35,293 nt of DNA from Paenibacillaceae bacterium. GTDB taxonomy: Bacteria; Bacillota; Clostridia; Lachnospirales; Lachnospiraceae. The position numbers and the translations under genes are program-made. Of the stretch, positions 1 through 8,275 are shown one piece after another (position 1 is the first letter of the stretch; each line of letters begins with the position of its first letter). Under the pieces are notes generated by a model. That model was given only the letters and a program-made list of their open reading frames with translations, had not been told where the DNA came from and searched no databases. The stretch is from positions 1-35,293 of the forward strand of contig SVDS01000041.1 of the NCBI GenBank assembly GCA_015057715.1. The letters run 5' to 3'.

Positions 1-638
1 GTATCTACATCGCCAGCTTCTCCAATAGCAGGATCAACTAAAACTGCAGACTGTACATAGATCTCTTCTGCATCACAACCAGCCAGGTAACGAACCATAT
101 CAAAATCATGAATGGTCATATCAAGGAACATACCACCGGATACAGCTGCATATTCTGCGCTGGGCGGCTCAGGATCTCTGGAAGTAACCTTGATAATATG
201 TGGATCACCAATTTTTCCTGCAACAACTGCATTTCTGACTGCTTCAAAGTTATGGTCAAAACGGCGGTTAAAGCCTACCTGATATTTTACCTTACTGTCC
301 TTTAATGCATCAATTACTTCTTTGATCTTCTCTACATCATGATCAATTGGCTTCTCGCAGAATACATGCTTTCCAGCCTTAATTGCTTCTACAGAAATCG
401 GAGAATGTGTATTTGTAGAGGAGCAGATTAAAACTGCATCGATCTCTGGATCTGCCAGAATCTCTTTATAATCTTTGGTTGTATTAGATACACCCATGCT
501 CTTTGCCCAGTTTGCTGTTTCTTCGTTCATAAATGGGTCAGCGATTGTCTTAATTGTTGCGTTCTTAACGATATTGCAGATGCTTGCAGTATGAACCTTT
601 CCGATTCTGCCTGCTCCGATAATTCCTACGGTTACCAT
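1..638 (-). CDS. iolG: Inositol 2-dehydrogenase, Gfo/Idh/MocA family (partial, C-terminus outside window)
   Basis: The reading frame opens with ATG at 636-638 and runs off the left edge, giving about 212 residues. A good ribosome site (AAAGGAGAA) lies upstream. The start of the protein is a Rossmann NAD-binding fold (MVTVGIIGAGRIGKVH), followed by the family's EKP motif (HVFCEKPID) and by GFNRRFDHNF. IolG oxidises myo-inositol to 2-keto-myo-inositol (scyllo-inosose) with NAD+, the first step of inositol catabolism. It is the last visible gene of the iolC-D-B-E-G run and starts 27 bp after the iolE stop. A scyllo- or chiro-inositol dehydrogenase is also possible, because the family is broad and the substrate-specific half is missing. 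Context strongly favours an inositol substrate. Confidence 0.9.
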   Translation of the reverse strand, partial: MVTVGIIGAGRIGKVHTASICNIVKNATIKTIADPFMNEETANWAKSMGVSNTTKDYKEILADPEIDAVLICSSTNTHSPISVEAIKAGKHVFCEKPIDHDVEKIKEVIDALKDSKVKYQVGFNRRFDHNFEAVRNAVVAGKIGDPHIIKVTSRDPEPPSAEYAAVSGGMFLDMTIHDFDMVRYLAGCDAEEIYVQSAVLVDPAIGEAGDVD

Positions 639-665
639 AATATTCTTCTCCTTTTATCCTTTAAA

Positions 666-1565
666 TTAAAGACCTGTTTTTTCAGCAATAAACTTTCTGG
701 CGCGGATTGCATATTCTAATGGATTGGCCTTAGCCGGATCCTGCTCTGCTTCCACTACCATATATCCCTCATAAGCTGCATCTTCCAGAACCTTGAAGAT
801 TGGCTCAAACTCTACACAACCGTCGCCTGGAATGGTGAATGCGCCTGCGCGAACGCCTGCCAGGAAACTCATCTTCTCTTCTCTTACCTGTTTTACTACT
901 TCCGGACGAATATCTTTTAAATGAACATGTTTAATACGTTTGATGTGCTTTGTTACCATCTCAACCGGATTCTCTCCGCAGTAAGCAAAGTGGCCGCTGT
1001 CAAAAAGCAGGCTTACGTATTCCGGATCTGTATGTTCCATCATGCGGTCAGTCTCTGCAGCTGACTGAACTACAGTTCCCATATGATGGTGGAATGTTAA
1101 TGCCACACCGTATTTTTCTTTGGACAGCTTTCCAAGACGGTTTAAGCCTGTGCACAGAAGATCCCATTCTCTGTCGTCCATCTCATGCTTTCCTTCGAAA
1201 ACCGGCTGATCCTGAATTCCCTGTGTACTGTAGCTCTGCTCGGAAACACCAACTACTTTGGCGCCCATGGTTGCTAAGAAAGCTACATGCTTCTCAAACT
1301 CTGCCTCAGTCTCTTCGTAAGGCTTGCTGATTAAGAATGTGGAAAACCATGCGTTGCAGATCTCAACCCCTCTTAATTCCAGAGCCTTCTTTAAAACCTC
1401 CGGATCTTTGGGGTATTTATTACCCACTTCAGAACCGGTAAATCCTGCAAGTGCCATTTCGCTGACACACTGCTCGAAGGTATTCTCCTTACCTAAATCC
1501 GGAAGATCATCGTTTGTCCATGCAATTGGTGCAATTCCTAATTTAACTTTCTCCTTGTTTAACAT
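666..1565 (-). CDS. iolE: Myo-inosose-2 dehydratase
   Basis: IolE dehydrates 2-keto-myo-inositol to 3D-(3,5/4)-trihydroxycyclohexane-1,2-dione, step two of inositol breakdown. The protein is a TIM barrel of the AP-endonuclease-2/sugar-isomerase superfamily, beginning [20 protein letters not shown], the usual IolE opening. Metal-site segments are visible: [20 protein letters not shown] and [11 protein letters not shown] chose the internal ATG at 1565 because GGGAAGGGAAG sits just upstream; the frame extends nine codons further to 1592 without a good ribosome site. The length of 299 residues is normal. It lies between iolB and iolG in the same operon. Confidence 0.93.
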   Translation of the reverse strand: MLNKEKVKLGIAPIAWTNDDLPDLGKENTFEQCVSEMALAGFTGSEVGNKYPKDPEVLKKALELRGVEICNAWFSTFLISKPYEETEAEFEKHVAFLATMGAKVVGVSEQSYSTQGIQDQPVFEGKHEMDDREWDLLCTGLNRLGKLSKEKYGVALTFHHHMGTVVQSAAETDRMMEHTDPEYVSLLFDSGHFAYCGENPVEMVTKHIKRIKHVHLKDIRPEVVKQVREEKMSFLAGVRAGAFTIPGDGCVEFEPIFKVLEDAAYEGYMVVEAEQDPAKANPLEYAIRARKFIAEKTGL

Positions 1566-1635
1566 TTTTGCTTCCCTTCCCTGTCTTATCATATTTTTAT
1601 ACCGCTGGTTTCGCGGCGATTAACCCCTGACTTAT

Positions 1636-2421
1636 TTAAAACTCAGCATCATGAAGCCACACGTATCGTTCATCTTCGTTGCGGTCAGTCTGATTCCATG
1701 GATTGCCCTCCAGATGGCGGATCATCCAGCAGGTATACATCTGGTATCCCGGAGCCACTGCCTGGGGATGAAGCTCCCCTCCTGGAATTGCGGAAAAGCT
1801 TCCGTCTGTGCTTTTAAATACCTGGTCGCCTACAAAGCTTGCGCCGAATCCTTCCGGGTGATCAAAAAGGAAATAGTAGGTCTCCGGCTGTGGATGTCTG
1901 TGAGGAAGATAACCGGACCAGTTTCCCCGGTCATTTAAAACCTCTCCTAAAACCATATTGGAGTAAGGAGCGATCTCTATGTCAAAAATTGTATTCACCT
2001 GACGTTTTGCCACATTGCCAAACTTGCCCACAGAAGAATACTTCCACGGTGCATCCTCGGGCTGATACAGTTTTGCTTCAAAGGTTCTTTTATTTTCTGC
2101 TGACTGGACTAAAATTTCTGAATCCTCTTTTGCTTCCACGGAAATTTCTGTTCCAGCACAACCATGCAGACACCATGGTCCCTCCGTAAAAACATCTATT
2201 CTTGAGGCTTCCTGTTCCACATTGCCGCCACGGTATACGATCTTTCCCTTTAAAAGAAGCACAGCAGTTTCCTCTTCTTCTTTTAAGAAGGTTCTGGTTT
2301 CCCCGGCTTTCATGCGGTAAACACGGATGTCCATGTTCATCTCCTTATACTCATTGGTATAAGTTGTTAAAATCTTTTCTCCGGACTCATCAAATTCCGG
2401 ATATCCGAATACCTGACTCAT
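1636..2421 (-). CDS. iolB: 5-deoxy-glucuronate isomerase
   Basis: IolB isomerises 5-deoxy-D-glucuronate to 2-deoxy-5-keto-D-gluconate (DKG). It is a double-cupin protein. The C-terminal cupin has a clear metal site, HRHPQPETYY (about residues 174-183; His174, His176, Glu180), and a later His near residue 218 (GGELHPQ). The start at 2421 (MSQVFGYPEF) follows GGAAAGGAAG; upstream in-frame codons reach 2496 inside iolD and are less likely. The length is 261 residues. It follows iolD by 31 bp, with its ribosome site in the short gap, so the two are very probably cotranscribed. Confidence 0.92.
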   Translation of the reverse strand: MSQVFGYPEFDESGEKILTTYTNEYKEMNMDIRVYRMKAGETRTFLKEEEETAVLLLKGKIVYRGGNVEQEASRIDVFTEGPWCLHGCAGTEISVEAKEDSEILVQSAENKRTFEAKLYQPEDAPWKYSSVGKFGNVAKRQVNTIFDIEIAPYSNMVLGEVLNDRGNWSGYLPHRHPQPETYYFLFDHPEGFGASFVGDQVFKSTDGSFSAIPGGELHPQAVAPGYQMYTCWMIRHLEGNPWNQTDRNEDERYVWLHDAEF

Positions 2422-2452
2422 ATTTTCTTCCTTTCCGGTCATATCCGGCCGT

Positions 2453-4384
2453 TTAATACTTTCTTGCTGCGTTTCTGCCTTCCATGACTCTTCCAAACGC
2501 TTCGTTTACGCTGGTTTTTTCAGACGTATCAGCAAGCCCTACATTCCACCAGGATTCATATCCGTCGGACATGGTCTTTGGAATTACCTTTAAGTCAAAC
2601 AGGCAGGCTCTCTCCTGGCTCTTGGCATCATTTAACGCATCTTCCAGCTCTGCAATGGTACGGCAGGTATAAGTCTTTAATCCATACCCCTCTCCCACCT
2701 TTGCATAGTCAACGGGGATTAAATCGCCGGTTGGTTTTTTCCCGTCCGTATAGCGGTACTCCGTTGCAAGGCTTCCGATACCGTGGTTCATCTCCAGGTT
2801 GTTGATACAACCAAAGCCACAGTTATCAAAGATCAGGATATTGACTTTTTGTCTTTCCTGCATAATGGTCATAATTTCACTGTGCAGCATCTGAAAACTG
2901 GAATCGCCGACTACGCAGTAAACCTCATGTTCCGGCTCTGCAAATTTAACGCCCAGAGTTGCTGCAACTTCATATCCCATACAGGAATATCCATACTCAG
3001 CATGATATCCGCCCCGCTTGTCGGTAGTCCACATACGCTGCATACAGCTTGGAAGGGAACCTCCTGCCGTAATGATTGTGGCATCTGCATCGATCACTCT
3101 TCTAATGGCTGCCAGTGCTGCGGTCTGAGTGATCTTACCATTGGTCAGACGGACAAATTCCGGAATGGTTCTGGGATCTCTTGCCTTGATAATAGGTTCG
3201 AAATCATCTCCAGTATACTCAATACTGCCCAGGCGTACCATCTCTTCATCCCACTTTTTCTTAGCGTCTGTAATCTCATTCCGGTACTGGGACACATACT
3301 GTTTTTCTCTCAGTTTTTCTGTCAGTGCCTCAACAGTTACTTTTGCATCTCCCACTGCCATGGATGCATCCATCTTATAGGCATGGAATCTGCTGTTATT
3401 TATGGTAACAAACTTCACATTTTCTCTTTTAAACAGCCACTTGGAGCTGGTAGTAAAATCACTCAGTCTGGTTCCAATGGCGATTACCACATCTGCATCC
3501 TTTGCAATGACATTGGAGGCATAAGTACCGGTCACTCCGATTCCGCCAAGGCAGTAGGGATGGCTTGATTTGCAGGCACTCTTTCCAGCCTGGCTCTCTC
3601 CAAAGGGGATCTTAAATTCTTCACAGAAATTTTCTACAACTTCTCCTGCATCTGAGTAGCGTACTCCACCGCCCACAATCACGATAGGCTTCTTAGCTTC
3701 TGCAATGATGTCAGCAATCTCTTCCAGTTCTTCTTCCACTGCCACAGGTCTTGTAATCTTATGAACCCGTTTCTTAAAGAAATACTCCGGATAATCAAAT
3801 GATTCTCCCTCTACATCCTGACAGAGGGAAATACAGCAGGCTCCTGTCTCTGCGGGATCTGTGAGCACACGCATGGCATTAATCAAGGCGCTCATAATCA
3901 TCTCAGGTCTTGTAATTCTGTCCCAGTACTTGCAAACCGGTTTAAACGCATCGTTGGTGGTAGTTGCAAGGCTGCTGCTCTGCTCTAACTGCTGAAGTAC
4001 CGGATCAGGCTGTCTGGATGCGAAGGTATCCGCCGGAAATACCAGTAACGGAATGTTGTTCACAGTTGCAGTGGCACAGGCTGTTACCATATTGGCAGCG
4101 CCAGGTCCTACTGAGGAAGCACAGGGAATAATTCTTCTGCGCTGGTTCTGTTTTGCAAATGCAATGGCTGTATGGCACATCCCCTGCTCGTTTCTTCCCT
4201 GAAGAACCCGAAGCTGTCCCGGATTTGTGTCCAGTGCCTCTCCCAGACCAACTGCAATTCCATGACCGAAGATTGTAAAAAAGCCTTCAACAAACTTTAT
4301 TTCTGTTCCATCTACTGAAACATACTGGTTATCCAGGAACTTTACAAGTGCCTGTGCTGTTGTCATTCTTATTGTTTTTGACAT
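2453..4384 (-). CDS. iolD: 3D-(3,5/4)-trihydroxycyclohexane-1,2-dione hydrolase (ThDP-dependent)
   Basis: IolD opens the trihydroxycyclohexane-dione ring to 5-deoxy-D-glucuronate. It is a 643-residue thiamine diphosphate enzyme with the acetolactate-synthase-like three-domain layout. The N-terminal pyrimidine-binding domain has the activating glutamate in GRNEQGMCH (Glu66). The central domain contains IVIVGGGVRYSD. The C-terminal domain has the ThDP/Mg motif starting GDSSFQ (about residue 493) and ending CINN (about 529). The second position of the usual GDG motif is Ser, as is common in this family. The ATG at 4384 follows TAAAGGAGAG. It starts 21 bp after iolC. Confidence 0.95.
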   Translation of the reverse strand: MSKTIRMTTAQALVKFLDNQYVSVDGTEIKFVEGFFTIFGHGIAVGLGEALDTNPGQLRVLQGRNEQGMCHTAIAFAKQNQRRRIIPCASSVGPGAANMVTACATATVNNIPLLVFPADTFASRQPDPVLQQLEQSSSLATTTNDAFKPVCKYWDRITRPEMIMSALINAMRVLTDPAETGACCISLCQDVEGESFDYPEYFFKKRVHKITRPVAVEEELEEIADIIAEAKKPIVIVGGGVRYSDAGEVVENFCEEFKIPFGESQAGKSACKSSHPYCLGGIGVTGTYASNVIAKDADVVIAIGTRLSDFTTSSKWLFKRENVKFVTINNSRFHAYKMDASMAVGDAKVTVEALTEKLREKQYVSQYRNEITDAKKKWDEEMVRLGSIEYTGDDFEPIIKARDPRTIPEFVRLTNGKITQTAALAAIRRVIDADATIITAGGSLPSCMQRMWTTDKRGGYHAEYGYSCMGYEVAATLGVKFAEPEHEVYCVVGDSSFQMLHSEIMTIMQERQKVNILIFDNCGFGCINNLEMNHGIGSLATEYRYTDGKKPTGDLIPVDYAKVGEGYGLKTYTCRTIAELEDALNDAKSQERACLFDLKVIPKTMSDGYESWWNVGLADTSEKTSVNEAFGRVMEGRNAARKY

Positions 4385-4405
4385 GTTCCGCTCTCCTTTA
4401 TTTTT

Positions 4406-5440
4406 TTATACACGGGCGATCATCTCACCGAATTTTTCCTTTTCTTCTTTTATAAATGCATGCACTTCCTCTGGTGTGGGCAGGGAGTCTGAGCAGTTAT
4501 TGCTCTTTACCATCATGGACGCTTCTGCAGAACCAAATTCCAGGCAGTCAATAATATCCCAGCCCTGATACAGACCATATAAGAAACCGGAACCATATCC
4601 ATCTCCGCCTCCAAAGCCCTTTCTTGCCTCTACCGGGAACGGCTTAATGGAAAATGACTGACCATCCCGGGTATATGCGGTAGACCCCTTCATACCATGC
4701 TTAATCACCACGATTGCTGCATGATATCCCTGCCATAAAGCGGCACTTTCTTCATCTGTCATACCAGGTTTAATCAGATTTTCTGTCAGATCAAATTCTT
4801 CTCTTGATCCCATAATAATATCCGCTTCTTTTGCAACAGTTGAATAGTATATGGATAACTCATCTGAATTTTTCCAGTTATAAGCCCTGTAATCAATATC
4901 AAAAATAATTCTCACATCGTTTCTCTTAGCCAGCATCACAGCCTTAAGAGCCGCTTCTCTTGACGGGCTTTCCGCAAGTGCCGTACCTGAAATTAAAATG
5001 GCTTTTGCTTTTTTAATGTATTCTTCGTCAATATCTTCCACACTCAGCTGTAAATCAGCAATGCAGTTTCGATACATCAGAATGCTGCTTTCGCTGGAAG
5101 ATAACATCTCAGTAAAAGTGAGTCCCAGTTTTTCACCGTTTTTGCATTTTGTAATGTGGGAGGTATCAATTCCCTGCTCATTAAAATAATCCACCACAAA
5201 TTCGCCGAACTGGTCATCTGATACTTTTCCGATAAATCCAGCTTTCATACCATGTCTGGTCACGCCTACGGCAATGTTGGCAGGAGAACCGCCCACAAAT
5301 TTTTCAAACATGTGAACCTTCTTAAGCGGTTTAAACTCTTCCTTCACCTGCTCATTATAAGCAGGGTTAAAATCAATGGCCACTCTGCCAAGAAGTATTA
5401 AATCAAGCTCTCTGGCTTCGTTAAATTTTATATATTCCAT
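4406..5440 (-). CDS. iolC: 5-dehydro-2-deoxygluconokinase (PfkB family)
   Basis: IolC phosphorylates DKG to DKG-6-phosphate, the inducer in Bacillus and the substrate of IolJ. The 344-residue protein is a ribokinase/PfkB sugar kinase. The N-terminal signature region is FVGGSPANIAVGV (about 49-61). The C-terminal ATP/anion-hole motif is GGGDGYGSGFLYGL, with catalytic base Asp280; the usual GAGD is GGGD here. It is the first gene of the iolCDBEG operon, with its own promoter and operator-like repeat upstream (5495-5523). The ATG follows GGGAGAGGTG. Confidence 0.93.
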   Translation of the reverse strand: MEYIKFNEARELDLILLGRVAIDFNPAYNEQVKEEFKPLKKVHMFEKFVGGSPANIAVGVTRHGMKAGFIGKVSDDQFGEFVVDYFNEQGIDTSHITKCKNGEKLGLTFTEMLSSSESSILMYRNCIADLQLSVEDIDEEYIKKAKAILISGTALAESPSREAALKAVMLAKRNDVRIIFDIDYRAYNWKNSDELSIYYSTVAKEADIIMGSREEFDLTENLIKPGMTDEESAALWQGYHAAIVVIKHGMKGSTAYTRDGQSFSIKPFPVEARKGFGGGDGYGSGFLYGLYQGWDIIDCLEFGSAEASMMVKSNNCSDSLPTPEEVHAFIKEEKEKFGEMIARV

Positions 5441-5494
5441 CGTTACACCTCTCCCATCTGTTTGCGTGCTTTTTCGCTCATCTCATGTGCCTAC

Positions 5495-5523
5495 ATTATA
5501 CCACGCACGCAGTCCGCGTGCAA
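5495..5523 (-). promoter_or_regulatory. iolC operon promoter with embedded inverted-repeat operator
   Basis: On the minus strand, TTGCAC (5523-5518) and TATAAT (5500-5495) are separated by exactly 17 bp. The spacer is filled by an inverted repeat, GCACGC-N5-GCGTGC on the plus strand (5505-5521). It would block RNA polymerase if bound, so a repressor site is inferred. A further half-site, GCGTGC, is at 5464-5469 in the leader. The same half-sites occur at the LacI-type gene's own promoter (6672-6691), with a different spacing. Confidence 0.75.
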
Positions 5524-5544
5524 GTGATTTCGATTAGTTAATAA

Positions 5545-5590
5545 AAAAAATCAGGACCTGTTTTTTATCCTGAACAGACTCCTGATTCCA
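5545..5590 (-). terminator. Rho-independent terminator of the LacI-type regulator gene
   Basis: Arms AATCAGGA (5549-5556) and TCCTGATT (5580-5587) pair perfectly, with further CTGTT/AACAG pairing inside. On the minus strand the stem is followed by a run of T residues (plus-strand A run 5543-5550). It lies just after the regulator stop at 5599 and upstream of the iolC promoter, so iolC is probably driven mainly from its own promoter. Confidence 0.8.
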
Positions 5591-5598
5591 TGGTGATT

Positions 5599-6618
5599 TT
5601 AAATATTGTATTTTGTTTTAATAATAATATCCGTGTAAAAAAATTCCTGCTCTTTTCTGCTCCCAGACTGCATGATATCCGTAAGGATGAACAGGGCGCG
5701 GTACCCTTGTGTATAGCCATTCTGGTCAATGAGAAAATCCGCAATTCCTTCTTCCAGAGCTTTGATATTTCCCGTGGTTAAATCATAGATAATAATATGG
5801 GGCTTTTTTTCCGGCTTTAGCTCTTCAAACGCCTTTTTTACGCCCCCCTGGCCACCTGAGAATATGACTGCACCCTGGAGATCCGGATAAGCAGTGAGGG
5901 TGTTGACAAGGATCTTTTCCACCTCTTCCTTTTCATCAAAGCTGCTTTGTACTCCTACAAGCTCGAGCCCCGGAAATGTCCTCTTTATCTCATCCACAAA
6001 CCCATCCACACGCATACTGTTAACACTATTCCCAAAATATCCTGTAATAGCGAGAATCTTTCCCTGTCCGCCGGTTAGCATTCCCATAAGCCCAGCCGCC
6101 GTGCGTCCGCTCCGTTTGTTGTCCTGACCTACGAAACAGCTTCGTTTTGTCCCTACAATATCCGTATTAAACGTTACGACTGAGATCCCCTGTTCAATCA
6201 GGGAATTGATTTTATCCCTTATTTTATCGCACTCCACAGGCATGATTGCAATGCCTGACACCTTATTTTTTTCCAGCCTTTCAATGGCTGCAAGCTGCTC
6301 TTCCTCGCTTACAGTGACACACTCTTCCATTACAAAGACAATTCCTCTTTTTTTCAATTCTTTTTGCGCATCTTCTAACCCTTTTCTGATGGGAATCATA
6401 AATGACGATTTAGCCAGCTGGGTTACAATGCCGATTTTAACCGATTCCTTTTTTACTGCCGTTTTTTCTTTTTTCGGCACATAACCGATTTCATCTGCAA
6501 TCTGAAAGATCCGCTCTTCCACTTCCTTGTCAATCCGCCCCCGTTTATTTAACGCGCGGTCAACAGTACCTCTGGACACACCTGCCCGCTCTGCTATTTC
6601 CCGAATCGTTCCCGCCAT
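5599..6618 (-). CDS. LacI-family transcriptional regulator
   Basis: The 339-residue protein has an N-terminal LacI helix-turn-helix (TIREIAERAGVSRGTVDRAL, residues 4-23) and a periplasmic-binding-like sensor domain (from about residue 60, VKIGIVTQLAKSSFMIPIRKG) of the ribose-binding type. It most likely senses an inositol or an inositol pathway intermediate and represses iolC and itself; that target assignment is inference from the shared inverted repeats and position. Note that a second regulator, DeoR/IolR-like, lies at 9346-10125, so the locus has two candidate controllers. The ATG follows AAAGGAGAG. Confidence 0.88.
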   Translation of the reverse strand: MAGTIREIAERAGVSRGTVDRALNKRGRIDKEVEERIFQIADEIGYVPKKEKTAVKKESVKIGIVTQLAKSSFMIPIRKGLEDAQKELKKRGIVFVMEECVTVSEEEQLAAIERLEKNKVSGIAIMPVECDKIRDKINSLIEQGISVVTFNTDIVGTKRSCFVGQDNKRSGRTAAGLMGMLTGGQGKILAITGYFGNSVNSMRVDGFVDEIKRTFPGLELVGVQSSFDEKEEVEKILVNTLTAYPDLQGAVIFSGGQGGVKKAFEELKPEKKPHIIIYDLTTGNIKALEEGIADFLIDQNGYTQGYRALFILTDIMQSGSRKEQEFFYTDIIIKTKYNI

Positions 6619-6650
6619 CTGTTCTCTCCTTTAAGCAATTCACTTTAACC

Positions 6651-6679
6651 ATCATATCACACATAAAAATAGCACGCAA
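6651..6679 (-). promoter_or_regulatory. Promoter of the LacI-type regulator gene
   Basis: TTGCGT (6679-6674) and TATGAT (6656-6651) on the minus strand are separated by 17 bp. The -35 hexamer lies in one arm and the loop edge of the GCACGCA/TGCGTGC inverted repeat at 6672-6691, so autoregulation is likely. Confidence 0.6.
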
Positions 6680-6698
6680 GTGTATGCGTGCTATTTTT
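6665..6698 (-). terminator. iolA terminator that doubles as an operator-like inverted repeat
   Basis: Arms of 14 bp (6665-6678 and 6685-6698) are perfectly complementary around a 6-nt loop, with A/T-rich flanks that give U-runs on both strands. It starts 17 bp beyond the iolA stop, so it fits an iolA terminator. Its core GCACGCA-N6-TGCGTGC matches the half-sites in the iolC promoter and overlaps the -35 of the LacI-type gene. Confidence 0.75.
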
Positions 6699-6714
6699 TC
6701 AATAAAAACAACTT

Positions 6715-8226
6715 TTAGATTGTTCCATCCCAGGTATTAACAGCTGTGGATTCTCCGGTTTCTTCGTCGAACCATCTGGTGGTAACAACTTTATTTTCTG
6801 TATAGAATCTGAAACCATCTTTTCCTAAGCAGTGAAGATCTCCAATAAATGACAGCTTATTGCCGTTGAATGGGAACATACCAACCGGAACCGGAATTCC
6901 TACGTTGATACCGATCATACCGCCGTCTGTATGTCTTGCAAACTCTCTTGCATAACGTCCGTTCTGTGTAAAGATAACAGAACCGTTGGCAAATGGATTG
7001 GCGTTCATAACTGCAAGTCCTTCTTCAAAGTTCTTAACTCTCTTTATGCACAGTACCGGTCCAAAGATTTCTCTTTCACCTACGCTCATTTCAGGAGTAA
7101 CATGATCAAGAATTGTTGGCCCTAAGTAGAATCCTTTTTCAAAGCCTTCTACTACCACATCACGGCCGTCCAGTACCACTTTGGCACCTTCTGCGATTCC
7201 AGTCTCGATCCATTTTACGACTGAATCTTTATGTGCCTGATTAATAACCGGTCCAAGATTTGTGGTCTTGTCATAAGCGGGTCCTACTTTTAATTTTTTA
7301 GCCTGAGCTACGATTTCTGCTACAAGTGCATCGGCGATTTCTTCCTGAACAACCACTACTGGAAGAGCCATACATCTTTCACCAGCACAGCCAAAGGTGG
7401 AGTTGATAATACCTGCTGCCACACGTTTAACAGGAGCATCTTTTAATACAAGAGCGTGGTTCTTGGCTTCACAAAGAGCCTGAACTCTCTTTCCTGTTGC
7501 TGCAGCTGTGGAATAAATATGCTTTCCAACAGATGTGGAACCTACAAAGGTAATTCCCTTAACATCGTCGTGTGTAAGAAGTATCTCTGCTTCGTTTCTG
7601 GTGCAGGTAACGATATTAATTACGCCGTCTGGTAGTCCTGCTTCTTTGTACAGCTCAGCGATGCGCATGCTGGACTGAGGAGTAAAGGAAGCTGCTTTTA
7701 ATACGATGGTATTACCGCATGCGATACACATGGGAGTCATCCAGCCCATTGGAATCATAGCCGGGAAGTTAAATGGCACAATGCCTGCAAATACGCCCAG
7801 AGGCATACGATATAATACTGTGTCAAATCCGGTGGAAGCGTCCATTAAACTTTCTCCCATCATCAGTGACGGAGCGCTGATGGCCTGCTCGGTTCCTTCT
7901 TTTGCTTTGAGCACATCACCCTGAGCTTCTTCCCAGTTTTTACCGTTTTCTTTTGCTACCAGCATGGTCAGTTCATCCATATGCTCGATCAGTAAATCTC
8001 TCAGCTTATAAAGAATCTGAACTCTTTTAATAACCGGAGTTGCTGACCAGGAAGGAAATGCTGCTTTCGCTGCTGCTACAGCCTCTTCCACTTCATCCGG
8101 AGTACAGCATGGTACTTTTGCAATCACTTCACCAGTGCTTGGGTCAAAGGCATCTGTATACTTCGTTGTTTTAGATTCCTTCCACTGACCGTTTACAAAA
8201 TACTTTAATGTTTTTACTTCTCCCAT
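6715..8226 (-). CDS. iolA: Methylmalonate-semialdehyde / malonate-semialdehyde dehydrogenase (CoA-acylating)
   Basis: IolA (MmsA) converts malonic semialdehyde, released by IolJ, to acetyl-CoA with NAD+ and CoA, the last inositol step. The protein is an aldehyde dehydrogenase superfamily member of about 503 residues. PFNFPAMIPMGW (about 151-162), the NAD-fold segment FVGSTSVGKHI (about 227) and the catalytic cysteine in CAGERCMAL (Cys285) are visible. The frame extends to an ATG at 8238, but there the AAAGGA ribosome site touches the start codon; the ATG at 8226 has a better distance and gives the usual N-terminus (MGEVKTLKYFVNGQW). It follows iolJ by 49 bp, without a clear terminator between them. 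Confidence 0.93.
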   Translation of the reverse strand: MGEVKTLKYFVNGQWKESKTTKYTDAFDPSTGEVIAKVPCCTPDEVEEAVAAAKAAFPSWSATPVIKRVQILYKLRDLLIEHMDELTMLVAKENGKNWEEAQGDVLKAKEGTEQAISAPSLMMGESLMDASTGFDTVLYRMPLGVFAGIVPFNFPAMIPMGWMTPMCIACGNTIVLKAASFTPQSSMRIAELYKEAGLPDGVINIVTCTRNEAEILLTHDDVKGITFVGSTSVGKHIYSTAAATGKRVQALCEAKNHALVLKDAPVKRVAAGIINSTFGCAGERCMALPVVVVQEEIADALVAEIVAQAKKLKVGPAYDKTTNLGPVINQAHKDSVVKWIETGIAEGAKVVLDGRDVVVEGFEKGFYLGPTILDHVTPEMSVGEREIFGPVLCIKRVKNFEEGLAVMNANPFANGSVIFTQNGRYAREFARHTDGGMIGINVGIPVPVGMFPFNGNKLSFIGDLHCLGKDGFRFYTENKVVTTRWFDEETGESTAVNTWDGTI

Positions 8227-8275
8227 CTTTCTATCCATTCCTTTCTTAGCGGTTTTATTTATTTAATAGTTAATA

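Noticed and set aside
2783-3568. Plus-strand open frame of 261 codons opposite iolD
   Set aside because: It lies entirely within the strongly supported iolD on the other strand, has no ribosome site or recognisable domain, and a Cys/His/Ile-rich composition typical of an antisense shadow.
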